Source of the DNA: Stenotrophomonas nitritireducens
Lineage (GTDB): Bacteria > Pseudomonadota > Gammaproteobacteria > Xanthomonadales > Xanthomonadaceae
Assembly: GCF_001700965.1 (NCBI RefSeq)
Contig: NZ_CP016756.1
Span: 1,178,001-1,242,000, forward strand
DNA: 64,000 nucleotides
Reading direction: 5' to 3'
Part shown: positions 8,885-16,643 of the stretch, one piece after another
Position numbering within the stretch: the first letter of the stretch is position 1
Layout: every line of letters starts with the position of its first letter
Notes under the pieces: generated by a model
Told to the model about the DNA's origin: nothing
The model's input: only the letters and a program-made list of their open reading frames with translations
Database searches by the model: none
Program-made: the position numbers and the translations under genes

Positions 8885-8934
8885 AAAAAAACAAAAAAAA
8901 ACAAAAACAAAAACGCCGGCTGTTGGCCGGCGTT
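8885..8934 (-). terminator. Strong rho-independent terminator of the aldolase gene
   Basis: Read on the minus strand: stem ACGCCGGC / GCCGGCGT (8913-8932) followed by a long T-rich tail of T4-9 runs broken by single G residues. It lies about 30 bp past the aldolase stop. Confidence 0.9.
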
Positions 8935-8960
8935 TCGTTCAACTCACGCGGGGTGGCTTA

Positions 8961-9965
8961 TCAGCCTTCCCACTTGCCCTGTGCAGCCTGGCCGTTTTCC
9001 TTGGCGCGCTCGAACACGGTCTTCTGTGCGGCAGCGTAGTTGCCCTTCATGTCCTTGGCCCACAGCTTCAGTGCGGCCTGCTGCATGGCGCGGCCGTAGG
9101 AGAAGCTCAGCGGCCACGGCAGGTTGCCCATCTGGTTCATGGCGTTGAGGTGAGCGGTGGACTGCTCATCGCTCTGGCCGCCAGACAGGAACACCACGCC
9201 CGGCAGGATTGCCGGCACGGTGGACTTCAGGCACATCACGGTGGACTCAGCCACTTCCTCGACATCCACCTGCTCGTCGCAGGTCTTGCCCGGGATGACC
9301 ATCGAGGCTTTCAGGATGGTGCCTTCCAGCACCACGTTCTGCTGGTACAGCGCATCGAACAGCGAACGCAGGGTGGCTTCGGTGACTTCGTAGCAGGTCT
9401 CGATGTCGTGGTCGCCGTCCATGATCACTTCCGGCTCGACCATCGGCACCAGGCCGCATTCCTGGCACAGCGCGGCATAGCGGGCCAGCGCATGGGCGTT
9501 GGACTCGATGCAGGTACCCGACGGCATGTTGTCGCCGATGTTGATCACCGCACGCCACTTGGCGAAACGTGCACCCAGCTTGTAATACTCCTGCAGGCGC
9601 TCGCGCAGGCCGTCCAGGCCTTCGGTCACCAGCTCACCGGGGCAGCCGGCCAGCGGGTGTGCACCCTTGTCGACCTTGATGCCCGGGATCATGCCGTTGT
9701 CGGCCATGTACTTGGCGAACGGCACGCCGTCCTTGGTCGACTGGCGGATGGTTTCGTCGTACAGGATCGCACCGGAGATGTGCTCGTTCAGACGCGGCGT
9801 GGTCAGCAGCAGTTCGCGGTAGGCACGACGGTTTTCTTCCGTGTTCTCGATGCCGACGCTTGCGAAGCGCTTGGCGATCGTACCGGTGGATTCGTCAATG
9901 GCGATGATGCCCTTACCCGGGGCGACCATGGCCTGGGCGGTTTCAGCCAGCAGTTCGATGCTCAT
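8961..9965 (-). CDS. fba: Fructose-bisphosphate aldolase, class I
   Basis: Cleaves or forms fructose-1,6-bisphosphate through a lysine Schiff base, so no metal is needed. 334 aa, the eukaryote-like (glycolytic) class I family: GIIAIDESTGTIAKRF (about residues 17-32), GIKVDKGAHPL, FAKWRAVINIGD, MVEPEVIMDGDHD and EGTILKASMVIPG, whose Lys is the Schiff-base residue; FLSGGQSDEQST binds phosphate. ATG 9965 follows AGGAA; the frame continues upstream but without conserved sequence. Located downstream of pyk, pgk and gap in the same direction. Many bacteria use a class II zinc enzyme, so class I here is a feature of this lineage. A strong terminator follows. Confidence 0.95.
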   Translation of the reverse strand: MSIELLAETAQAMVAPGKGIIAIDESTGTIAKRFASVGIENTEENRRAYRELLLTTPRLNEHISGAILYDETIRQSTKDGVPFAKYMADNGMIPGIKVDKGAHPLAGCPGELVTEGLDGLRERLQEYYKLGARFAKWRAVINIGDNMPSGTCIESNAHALARYAALCQECGLVPMVEPEVIMDGDHDIETCYEVTEATLRSLFDALYQQNVVLEGTILKASMVIPGKTCDEQVDVEEVAESTVMCLKSTVPAILPGVVFLSGGQSDEQSTAHLNAMNQMGNLPWPLSFSYGRAMQQAALKLWAKDMKGNYAAAQKTVFERAKENGQAAQGKWEG

Positions 9966-10129
9966 GAGGTTCCTGTGACAGCGTGCGGGAAAACCCGGAT
10001 TATAGCCCGGCACGCTCACCGGCTGGCTGCCCGCAAGGTCTGGAACCGGTTTCAGGCTGTCATGTCAGGACAAAGCCTGTCCGTCCCGATCAGTTCATGA
10101 CCGGAGCGGTGGCTTGCCGCTGGCGCTGC

Positions 10130-11596
10130 TTAGAGGTCGCCCAGACCGCTGGCGCGGCCGTCGTTGCCCACTTCCAGCAGACGCAGGGTATTGGTGGCGC
10201 CATGGGTTTCCATGTGCTCACCGCTGGTGAACACCACGCGATCACCGGCTTCCAGCAGATTGGACTCGACCAGCAGACGGATGCTGCCGCGCGCGGCTTC
10301 ACGCGGGGTGAAGCCCCGGCTGTCGAAGTTGATCGGGAACACATCGCGCATCAGTGCCATCTGCCGGCGCGCGCCGTCATGGCGGGTGACCGCATAGATC
10401 GGCGATTTGGCGCGGAAGCGCGACAGGTAACGGGCGGTACCACCGGATTCGGTCATCGCCACGATGGCGCGCACACCCACGTGCTGGGCCAGGAACATGG
10501 TGGCCATGGCGATGGCCTGGTCAGCACGCTCCAAGTTACGCGGCGAGGCGTTGAAATCGGTCTCGGTCTGGAACTGGCGCTCGGCACCCAGGCAGATGCG
10601 GGCCATCGCCTCGACCGCCTTGACCGGATACATGCCGGCCGCGGTTTCAGCCGACAGCATCACCGCGTCGGTACCGTCGATGACCGAGTTGGCCACGTCC
10701 AGCACTTCAGCGCGGGTCGGGATCGGGCTTTCGACCATGGACTGCAGCATCTGCGTGGCGGTGATCACCACCTTGTTCTGCGCCAGCGAGGCCTTGATGA
10801 TCTTCTTCTGCAGGCCCGGCAGTTCGGCATCGCCGATTTCCACGCCCAGGTCGCCACGCGCCACCATCACCACATCGCTGGCGTCAACGATCTCTTCCAG
10901 GTTCTCGATGGCTTCGGTGCGTTCGATCTTGGACACCAGCGCGGCGTAGCAGCCATGCGACTCGGCGATTTCGCGCGCGTCGTTCATGTCCTGCGCGTTG
11001 CGGCAGAACGAGACGGCAATGAAGTCGACGCCGATCTTGGCGACGATGCCGATCAGTTCCTTGTCGCGCTCGGTCAACGCACCCAGCGACAGACCACCGC
11101 CCTGCTTGTTCAAACCCTTGCGGTCGGACAGCACGCCGTCGTTGAGCACGGTGTTGATGATGCGCTCGCCCTGCACTTCCACAACCTGCAACTGCATCAG
11201 GCCGTCGTCGAGCAGCAGCACGTCACCGGGTGCCACGTCCTGCGGCAGGCCCAGGTAGCTCACGCCCACCTGGTTGGTATCACCAGCCGGCGCCGAGGTG
11301 CTGGCGATCAGGTCGAAACGATCACCGGCCTTGAGCTTGATCTTGCCTTCGGCAAAGCGCTCGATGCGGATCTTCGGGCCCGGCAGGTCGGCCAGGATGC
11401 CCACTTCCACACCGACACGCTGCGCGGCGGCGCGTACATCGGCAGCGCGCTTGGCCTGGCCGGACGGATCACCGTGGGAGAAGTTCAAACGCACAACATT
11501 GACGCCGGCGCGGAACAGATCGTCCAGCACGCCCGGCGCGTCGGTTGCCGGCCCGAGGGTGGCGAGGATCTTGGTGCGGCGCTGACGTTCAATCAT
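10130..11596 (-). CDS. pyk: Pyruvate kinase
   Basis: Converts phosphoenolpyruvate and ADP to pyruvate and ATP. 488 aa, normal for type II bacterial enzymes: RRTKILATLGPATD (6-19), VVRLNFSHGD, LADLPGPKIRI, the active-site Lys/Glu segment VSKIERTEAIENL followed by MVARGDLGVEI, TATQMLQSMVESPIPTRAE, VIDGTDAVMLSAETAAG and a C-terminal allosteric domain with MTESGGTARYLSRFR. ATG 11596 has GGGAGA about 9 bases upstream. An imperfect palindrome 58 bp before the start may be an operator. It is separated from the downstream aldolase gene by 164 bp. Confidence 0.95.
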   Translation of the reverse strand: MIERQRRTKILATLGPATDAPGVLDDLFRAGVNVVRLNFSHGDPSGQAKRAADVRAAAQRVGVEVGILADLPGPKIRIERFAEGKIKLKAGDRFDLIASTSAPAGDTNQVGVSYLGLPQDVAPGDVLLLDDGLMQLQVVEVQGERIINTVLNDGVLSDRKGLNKQGGGLSLGALTERDKELIGIVAKIGVDFIAVSFCRNAQDMNDAREIAESHGCYAALVSKIERTEAIENLEEIVDASDVVMVARGDLGVEIGDAELPGLQKKIIKASLAQNKVVITATQMLQSMVESPIPTRAEVLDVANSVIDGTDAVMLSAETAAGMYPVKAVEAMARICLGAERQFQTETDFNASPRNLERADQAIAMATMFLAQHVGVRAIVAMTESGGTARYLSRFRAKSPIYAVTRHDGARRQMALMRDVFPINFDSRGFTPREAARGSIRLLVESNLLEAGDRVVFTSGEHMETHGATNTLRLLEVGNDGRASGLGDL

Positions 11597-11653
11597 TGTG
11601 CGTGGTCTCCCTGATAGACCGCCGAAAGTAGCACATCCATTGCATGACAACGA

Positions 11654-11677
11654 TGTCGCATACGATTTCATACGACA
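11654..11677. promoter_or_regulatory. Imperfect palindrome upstream of pyk
   Basis: TGTCG (11654-11658) and CGACA (11673-11677) are perfect outer half-sites of a 24-bp dyad; eight of twelve base pairs match. It lies 58 bp before the pyk start, a suitable place for a repressor or activator of central carbon genes. No regulator can be named from sequence alone. Confidence 0.35.
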
Positions 11678-11995
11678 CTTTCTGCACTGTCCCAAAGACA
11701 GGCAAGACAGGCGGTCCAGACATGCCGTACGGTATGACAACGCAAGACCTGCAACTGACCTGCAGTGATCATCAAGCAGCGCAGACAGTGCAACACCGGC
11801 GTGTTGCAGTTGCATGTTGAGCCAAGGGCAGCTTGTGCTGCTTCGCAGCAATCAACGCTGGCAGTAGAGACATGCCGAGGACATCGGACGACAAGGGCCT
11901 GGCACAGCGATCAGACCCGGTGTGCTGCCTGCATCTCTTTCAGATCGCAGCTCCCGCACGCACGGGAATGACGCAGCGGCTTTTTCAAGGCCTGC

Positions 11996-12032
11996 CTGGA
12001 TCATGGCCCCGGCCAGCGGAACCATGATCCAG
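11996..12032 (-). terminator. Inverted repeat after the HAD phosphatase gene
   Basis: CTGGATCATGG (11996-12006) and CCATGATCCAG (12022-12032) are perfect 11-bp arms around a GC-rich 15-base loop, ending 14 bp past the phosphatase stop. No T-run follows, so it may be a stabilising hairpin rather than a terminator. The rest of 11597-11995 shows no gene: only the pyk leader and the palindrome at 11654. Confidence 0.4.
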
Positions 12033-12046
12033 CAGAACACCTTCAA

Positions 12047-12691
12047 TCACGCACGCAGCAGCGCCGCCAGTTCGGCCGGCGTCGCTGCCAAGGCACCCGC
12101 GCCGGCAGCCTGCAGCTCTTCGCGGCCACCAAAGCCCCACAGCACGCCGACATTGCGCATGCCGTGGTGGCGAGCCCCCTCGATATCCATGCGCCGGTCA
12201 CCGATCATCCAGCACTGCGATGGCTGCAGCGACAAGCGCTGCAAGGCCTCGGCGATCAGCTCCGGCTTGTGGCTACGCGATCCATCCGGGGTTGCGCCGA
12301 TGATGTCCTCGAAGCATTCGCCAAACGGCAGATGGGCAACGATGCGCCGCGCATGTGGCTCGTTCTTGGCGGTGACCACCGCCAGACGATGGCCGGCCGC
12401 ACGCAGGCCCTGCACGACCTCGCCAATGCCGGCATAGATCTCGTGCTCCTGCCAGCCCAGCACGTCGAAACGTTCGCGGTACAGCTCCACCGCCTGCTCG
12501 ACCCGCTGCGCGTCGCCGAATACCGGGGCGAAGCTGGTACGCAGCGCCGGGCCGATCCACTTGCGCAGCTCGGCATCACCCGGCACCGGCTGATCCATCT
12601 TTTCCAGCGCGTGGGCCACGCAGCGGGTGATGCCGACGGCCGAATCAATCAACGTGCCGTCGAGATCGAAGAAGAAGACATCGCGGCTCAT
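12047..12691 (-). CDS. HAD-superfamily phosphatase (phosphoglycolate phosphatase-like)
   Basis: 214-aa HAD hydrolase. Motif I is FFFDLDGTLIDS (residues 6-17, with both catalytic Asp), motif II VVTAKN (Thr), motif III lysine in SHKPELI and motif IV IGDRRMDIEGAR. A small alpha-helical cap lies between motifs I and II, as in Gph and GmhB-like phosphatases. The substrate cannot be told from sequence; phosphoglycolate, pyridoxal phosphate or a sugar phosphate are all possible. It sits between pgk and pyk in the same direction, 142 bp after pgk, which hints at a metabolite-repair or sugar-phosphate role. Confidence 0.85.
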   Translation of the reverse strand: MSRDVFFFDLDGTLIDSAVGITRCVAHALEKMDQPVPGDAELRKWIGPALRTSFAPVFGDAQRVEQAVELYRERFDVLGWQEHEIYAGIGEVVQGLRAAGHRLAVVTAKNEPHARRIVAHLPFGECFEDIIGATPDGSRSHKPELIAEALQRLSLQPSQCWMIGDRRMDIEGARHHGMRNVGVLWGFGGREELQAAGAGALAATPAELAALLRA

Positions 12692-12833
12692 ACAACGTCC
12701 TCACGATCCGTCGTGAGCGATGCGCTGTGCCCCGTGGTGGAGCGGAGCAAGCGCAACGCATGTTGAATACGTGAACATTGCGAGCACCGCACGCGGGGCA
12801 CAGATCGAACGCAACAGGTTCGTGAGGGCGCCC

Positions 12834-14012
12834 TCACTTGCCGCGAGCCTCCAGCGCTGCCACCGCCGGCAAGGTCTTGCCTTCCAGGAACTCCAGGAAC
12901 GCACCGCCGCCGGTGGAGATGTAGCTCACCTGCTTGGCGATGCCGTACTTGTCGACTGCGGCCAGGGTGTCACCACCACCGGCGATGGAGAATGCATTGG
13001 AGCTTGCAATGGCCTTGGCCAGCGCTTCGGTGCCCTTGCCGAAGGCGTCGAACTCGAACACGCCGACCGGGCCGTTCCACACCACGGTGCCGGCCTTGGC
13101 GATCAGTTCGGCGTACTGGGCAGCTGTCTGCGGGCCGATATCGAGGATCATGTCGTCGGCAGTTACCGCGTCCACCGCCTTGACCGTGGCCGGTGCATCG
13201 GCGGCAAAGGCCGGGGCCACGACCACGTCGGTCGGCAGCGGGATTTCGGCGCCGCGCGCCTTGGCATCGGCATCGATCTTGCGGGCGGTATCGAGCAGAT
13301 CGTTCTCGACCAGCGACTTGCCCACGCCATGCCCTTCGGCAGCGATGAAGGTATTGGCGATGCCGCCGCCGACGATCAACTGATCCACCTTGCTGACCAG
13401 GCTGGACAGCAGCTCCAGCTTGGTGGAGACCTTGGAACCGGCAACGATGGCCAGCAGCGGCCGCGCCGGGTTGGCCAGCGCCTTGTCCAGCGCATCCAGC
13501 TCGGCCATCAGCAGCGGACCACCCGCGGCGACCGGGGCGAAGCGGATCACGCCATGAGTGGAGGCCTGGGCGCGGTGCGCGGTGCCGAAGGCATCCATCA
13601 CGAACACATCGCACAGCGCCGCGTACTTCTTCGACAGCGCCTCGTCGTCCTTGCCCTCGCCCACGTTCATGCGGCAGTTTTCCAGCAGCACGATCTGGCC
13701 CAGGGCCAGGTCCACGCCGTCCACCCAATCCTTGACCAGCGGCACATCCACGCCCAGCAGCTCGGACAGGCGCTTGGCCACCGGTGCCAGCGAATCGGCC
13801 TCGGTCCACACGCCTTCCTTGGGGCGGCCCAGGTGCGAGGTGACCAGCACGGCCGCACCGGCCTCAAGCGCCAGCTTCAGGGTCGGCAGCGACGCGGTGA
13901 TGCGCTGCTCGGAGGTGATCTTGCCGCTCTCATCGATCGGCACGTTCAGATCCTGGCGGATCAGTACGCGCTTGCCGGAAAGGTCGAGGTCGGTCATGCG
14001 AACGATGGACAT
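12834..14012 (-). CDS. pgk: Phosphoglycerate kinase
   Basis: Glycolytic/gluconeogenic enzyme (1,3-bisphosphoglycerate plus ADP to 3-phosphoglycerate plus ATP). 392 aa, two Rossmann-like lobes: [13 protein letters not shown] (15-27), [10 protein letters not shown] (about 59-68), [33 protein letters not shown] and the nucleotide loop [13 protein letters not shown] near the C-terminus. Start ATG 14012 with GGAG upstream; an in-frame ATG at residue 6 is an alternative. It is divergent from a GNAT gene and heads the pgk-HAD-pyk-fba series. An inverted repeat (CTGTGCCCCG at 12725 and CGGGGCACAG at 12794) follows it and may attenuate read-through. Confidence 0.96.
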   Translation of the reverse strand: MSIVRMTDLDLSGKRVLIRQDLNVPIDESGKITSEQRITASLPTLKLALEAGAAVLVTSHLGRPKEGVWTEADSLAPVAKRLSELLGVDVPLVKDWVDGVDLALGQIVLLENCRMNVGEGKDDEALSKKYAALCDVFVMDAFGTAHRAQASTHGVIRFAPVAAGGPLLMAELDALDKALANPARPLLAIVAGSKVSTKLELLSSLVSKVDQLIVGGGIANTFIAAEGHGVGKSLVENDLLDTARKIDADAKARGAEIPLPTDVVVAPAFAADAPATVKAVDAVTADDMILDIGPQTAAQYAELIAKAGTVVWNGPVGVFEFDAFGKGTEALAKAIASSNAFSIAGGGDTLAAVDKYGIAKQVSYISTGGGAFLEFLEGKTLPAVAALEARGK

Positions 14013-14091
14013 GGCAGGATCAGCTCCGCAGTATGGGGAAACCGCAATTCTCGCCCGCCCTGCCTAGCGGGGCAAACCCAAGGTGAAATGG

Positions 14092-14646
14092 ATGTCGCCA
14101 CGCCTGCCACAACCCGAGCTGTCCAGTCCCCGCCTGCACCTGCGCGAAGTCCGTGCTGACGACGCCCCGGCGCTGTTTGCCATCCACAGCGACCCACAGG
14201 TAATGCGCTACTGGAGCTACCCGGCCTGGACCGAATTGCAGCAGGCTGAGCAGAAGATTGCCGATATCCAGCGCCAGCGTCGCGAGCTGGACATCCTGAT
14301 CTGGGCCATTGCCGATGCCAGCACCGACCTGCTGATCGGCAGCGGTGTGCTGTTCGCCATCGACCTCCCACAGGGCCGCGCGGAAATTGGTTACAGCCTG
14401 CATCCCGACTGGCAGGGCCGCGGCCTGGCCAGCGAAGCCCTGCGGCTGATCCTAGCTTACGCGTTCAACCAACTGCGGCTGCGCCGCATCGAAGCCGACA
14501 TCGATCCACGCAACCAGCCCTCCCGCCGTCTGGTGGAAGGGCTGGGCTTCATCCACGAAGGCGTGTTCCGCGAACGTTGGAACGTGAACGACGAAATCTG
14601 CGACAGCGCCATGTACGGCCTGCTGAGCAAGGACTTCAAACCGTAG
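14092..14646 (+). CDS. GNAT-family N-acetyltransferase (RimJ/RimL-like)
   Basis: 184-aa single GNAT domain that would transfer acetyl from acetyl-CoA. SPRLHLREVRADDAPALFAI is the usual RimJ/RimL beginning; AEIGYSLHPDWQGRGLASEA (about residues 99-118) holds the acetyl-CoA loop QGRGLA; NQPSRRLVEGLGFIHEG is the closing motif. ATG 14092 is chosen over GTG 14083 because AAGG sits 8 bases before it. The TAG stop codon is formed by the GTAG of a SMAG palindrome that starts at 14643, and the final 17 codons are duplicated 404 bp downstream. Protein N-terminus, antibiotic or small-molecule substrates are possible. Confidence 0.88.
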   Translation: MSPRLPQPELSSPRLHLREVRADDAPALFAIHSDPQVMRYWSYPAWTELQQAEQKIADIQRQRRELDILIWAIADASTDLLIGSGVLFAIDLPQGRAEIGYSLHPDWQGRGLASEALRLILAYAFNQLRLRRIEADIDPRNQPSRRLVEGLGFIHEGVFRERWNVNDEICDSAMYGLLSKDFKP

Positions 14647-15258
14647 AGCCGAGCCATGCTCGGCTGAGGCCTTACCTGTAAACCAAGCGTGTAGGAGCGG
14701 CGTAAGCCGCGAAGCAAGCAGTGCCCCAGCGGCCTTACCCAATTGCAATTGCACACGCCTTTCCCAATTTACTCGCATCAGCTTCGCGGCTGACGCCGCT
14801 CCTACATGCGGATTTTTGGGCAAGCCCCCTGCCGAGCATGGCTCGGCACTACATTGAGGTTCCCTGCTATTCGAATTCCTCGTTCAATCCGACTTCCCGA
14901 ACGATGATCGATAACTGCGCAGGATTTTCATCGGCGCATTGACGAAAGCTCCATAGCATTTGAAGTAGGCGTCGTTCGCCCCCACCCGCGTCTGTCCAAA
15001 TCTGCGACAGCACCATGTACGGCCTACTGAGCAAGGATTTCAATCTGTAGAGCCAAGCCATGCTCGGCTGAGGCTTTACCAGCAAACCCAAGCGTGTAGG
15101 AGCGGCGTAAGCCGCGAAACAAGCAGTGCCCCAGCAGCCTGACCCGATTGCAATTGCACACACCTTGCCCGGCTTCTTCGCATCAGCTTCGCGGCTTACG
15201 CCGCTCCTACATGCGGATTTTTGGGCAAGCCCCTGCCGAGCATGGCTCGGCACTACAT
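14594..15258. repeat. 404-bp offset duplication: GNAT 3' end plus SMAG/REP block
   Basis: 14594-14854 is repeated at 14998-15258 with constant offset 404. Each copy holds the end of the GNAT gene, a SMAG (14643-14665; 15047-15069), a REP pair (14691-14714 with 14779-14805; 15096-15120 with 15184-15210) and an inverted SMAG (14830-14852; 15234-15256). About 143 bp of non-repeated DNA (14855-14997) separates the copies; on the minus strand it could encode a 45-residue tail ending NEEFE, perhaps a gene remnant, but no family is recognised. Confidence 0.9.
14998..15050 (+). pseudogene. Duplicated 3' fragment of the GNAT gene
   Basis: Encodes the last residues of the upstream acetyltransferase (ICDSTMYGLLSKDFNL then TAG) with a few substitutions. 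No start or domain precedes it, so it is a leftover of the local duplication. Confidence 0.85.
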
Positions 15259-16643
15259 CATGGTTCGCTTTTGTCCGTGCGGCTGCTTCGAATCAAGCTG
15301 AAAGCAAAACCCGCCACCGCTGCTGCACCCAACACCAGCACCAGCCACAACACCACGTTCTTCCAGTCGCGCGGCGCTTCGGGCTGCTGGTAGGCCGCAT
15401 CGCCGGCGCGCTGCGCACCGGCGCCCAGGCTTGCCGCGGCCGGCTGCCACTGCGCACCGTTGTGTGTACGCAATGCCGCCAGCATCGGCTCGAGCGCGGC
15501 CTGCGCCTTGCCTTCATCCGCGCTGCCGGCAACCAGCAGGTAAGGCGGCTTGCCCTGTGCAAGAAACACCACGCTGCCCGGGCGATAGCCCAGCCGCAGC
15601 ACAGGCGCAGCGGCAGGTACCGCACCCGGTTCGGCCTGCAGGCGCCATTGCCGATCATCGATGATGCCCGAGGTTTCCAGCGGCGCTGAACGCTGCTGCC
15701 GACCGGCCTGTGTCAGGTTCCACGCATTCCAGCCGCTGGTCAGGGTCTGCCAGACAGGTTCGCCGTCGGCGGCCCGGGCCCGATCCTCATCGCGGCTGGA
15801 GACCGTCCAGCTCACCGCGCTGTTGGCCGGCATCAACACATCCAGCCGCTGCACCGGGAACCGCCCCTGCAGGCGATACAGGTAACCATCCTTGCCATTG
15901 CCGCCTGCCGCGGCCTGTAATTCCTGCCACTGCCAGTCGCCGGCTTCAACCACGTCGGCGAACTCACCGCGCAAGCCCTGCAACGGCGGCGCACCGCTAC
16001 GCTGCAGCGGCACCAGACGGAGATAGCGCAGGCTCGATTCAACCGGAATGCTGTTGCTGCGCAGCTCATTGCCCTGGTTGCGCAGCTGCACCAGCCGCAC
16101 CTGTGGGTCCAGCACCTGCCAGCCGCGCAGGTCATCGCTGCCTTCCAACCGGTAGCCCAGATCCAGCGAGGCCGCCGTGTCGCTCCAGTCCACCAGCAGC
16201 TTGTGCAGCTTGCCTGCTTCATCGCCCAGATCGATCAGCCATACCGGGTCGGCTGCGGTTGCCGCAGGCGCCGTGCCTACCAGGTTGCGGATGGAGATCA
16301 CCTTGCCGGCGGTATCGCGCTGCACCACCACGCTCAGGTCATCGTCGCCCGCCGCGCTGGCCGCTGGCAATGCAAACCATTGCAACGGCGCGGTGCGCAC
16401 TGCGCCGCCCAGCGGTGTCGCTGCGGCATATACCGCGCTTGCCACCGGCTTGCCATCGGCATCGATCACCAGTACATCGCGCAGGTCGCGCCAATGCACC
16501 GCCGCGTACACCGTTGAATCCAGCGGCACGCGATAGGCACCGGCCTCGGGCTGCGACAACTGCAGCGGCCATTGCCGGGCAAAGTCGTCGGCCGCGTGGG
16601 CACTGAGCGGCAGCAGGGCCATTACCAGCAGGCGTTTGATCAT
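15258..16643 (-). CDS. DUF3999 family exported membrane-anchored protein
   Basis: 461-aa protein with a signal peptide (MIKRLLVMALLPLSAHA), a long periplasmic region of beta-rich sequence and one C-terminal transmembrane segment (NVVLWLVLVLGAAAVAGFAF) followed by a short basic tail. The middle contains DLRGWQVLDPQVRLVQLRN, resembling carbohydrate-binding-like folds of the family, but no enzymatic motif is visible. ATG 16643 overlaps the stop of the upstream DUF2339 gene by 4 bases (ATGA), so the two are translationally coupled. The stop codon abuts an inverted SMAG. Family function is unknown; the pairing with DUF2339 is recurrent and implies a shared envelope job. Confidence 0.85.
   Translation of the reverse strand: MIKRLLVMALLPLSAHAADDFARQWPLQLSQPEAGAYRVPLDSTVYAAVHWRDLRDVLVIDADGKPVASAVYAAATPLGGAVRTAPLQWFALPAASAAGDDDLSVVVQRDTAGKVISIRNLVGTAPAATAADPVWLIDLGDEAGKLHKLLVDWSDTAASLDLGYRLEGSDDLRGWQVLDPQVRLVQLRNQGNELRSNSIPVESSLRYLRLVPLQRSGAPPLQGLRGEFADVVEAGDWQWQELQAAAGGNGKDGYLYRLQGRFPVQRLDVLMPANSAVSWTVSSRDEDRARAADGEPVWQTLTSGWNAWNLTQAGRQQRSAPLETSGIIDDRQWRLQAEPGAVPAAAPVLRLGYRPGSVVFLAQGKPPYLLVAGSADEGKAQAALEPMLAALRTHNGAQWQPAAASLGAGAQRAGDAAYQQPEAPRDWKNVVLWLVLVLGAAAVAGFAFSLIRSSRTDKSEP

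Noticed and set aside
12164..14159. Long plus-strand frames opposite the HAD phosphatase and pgk genes
   Set aside because: Antisense to well-conserved enzymes with matching lengths and start sites.
14867..15253. 128-codon minus-strand frame
   Set aside because: Most of it is read from the SMAG/REP block; only the last 45 codons are non-repeat DNA, so it is reported only as a possible remnant.
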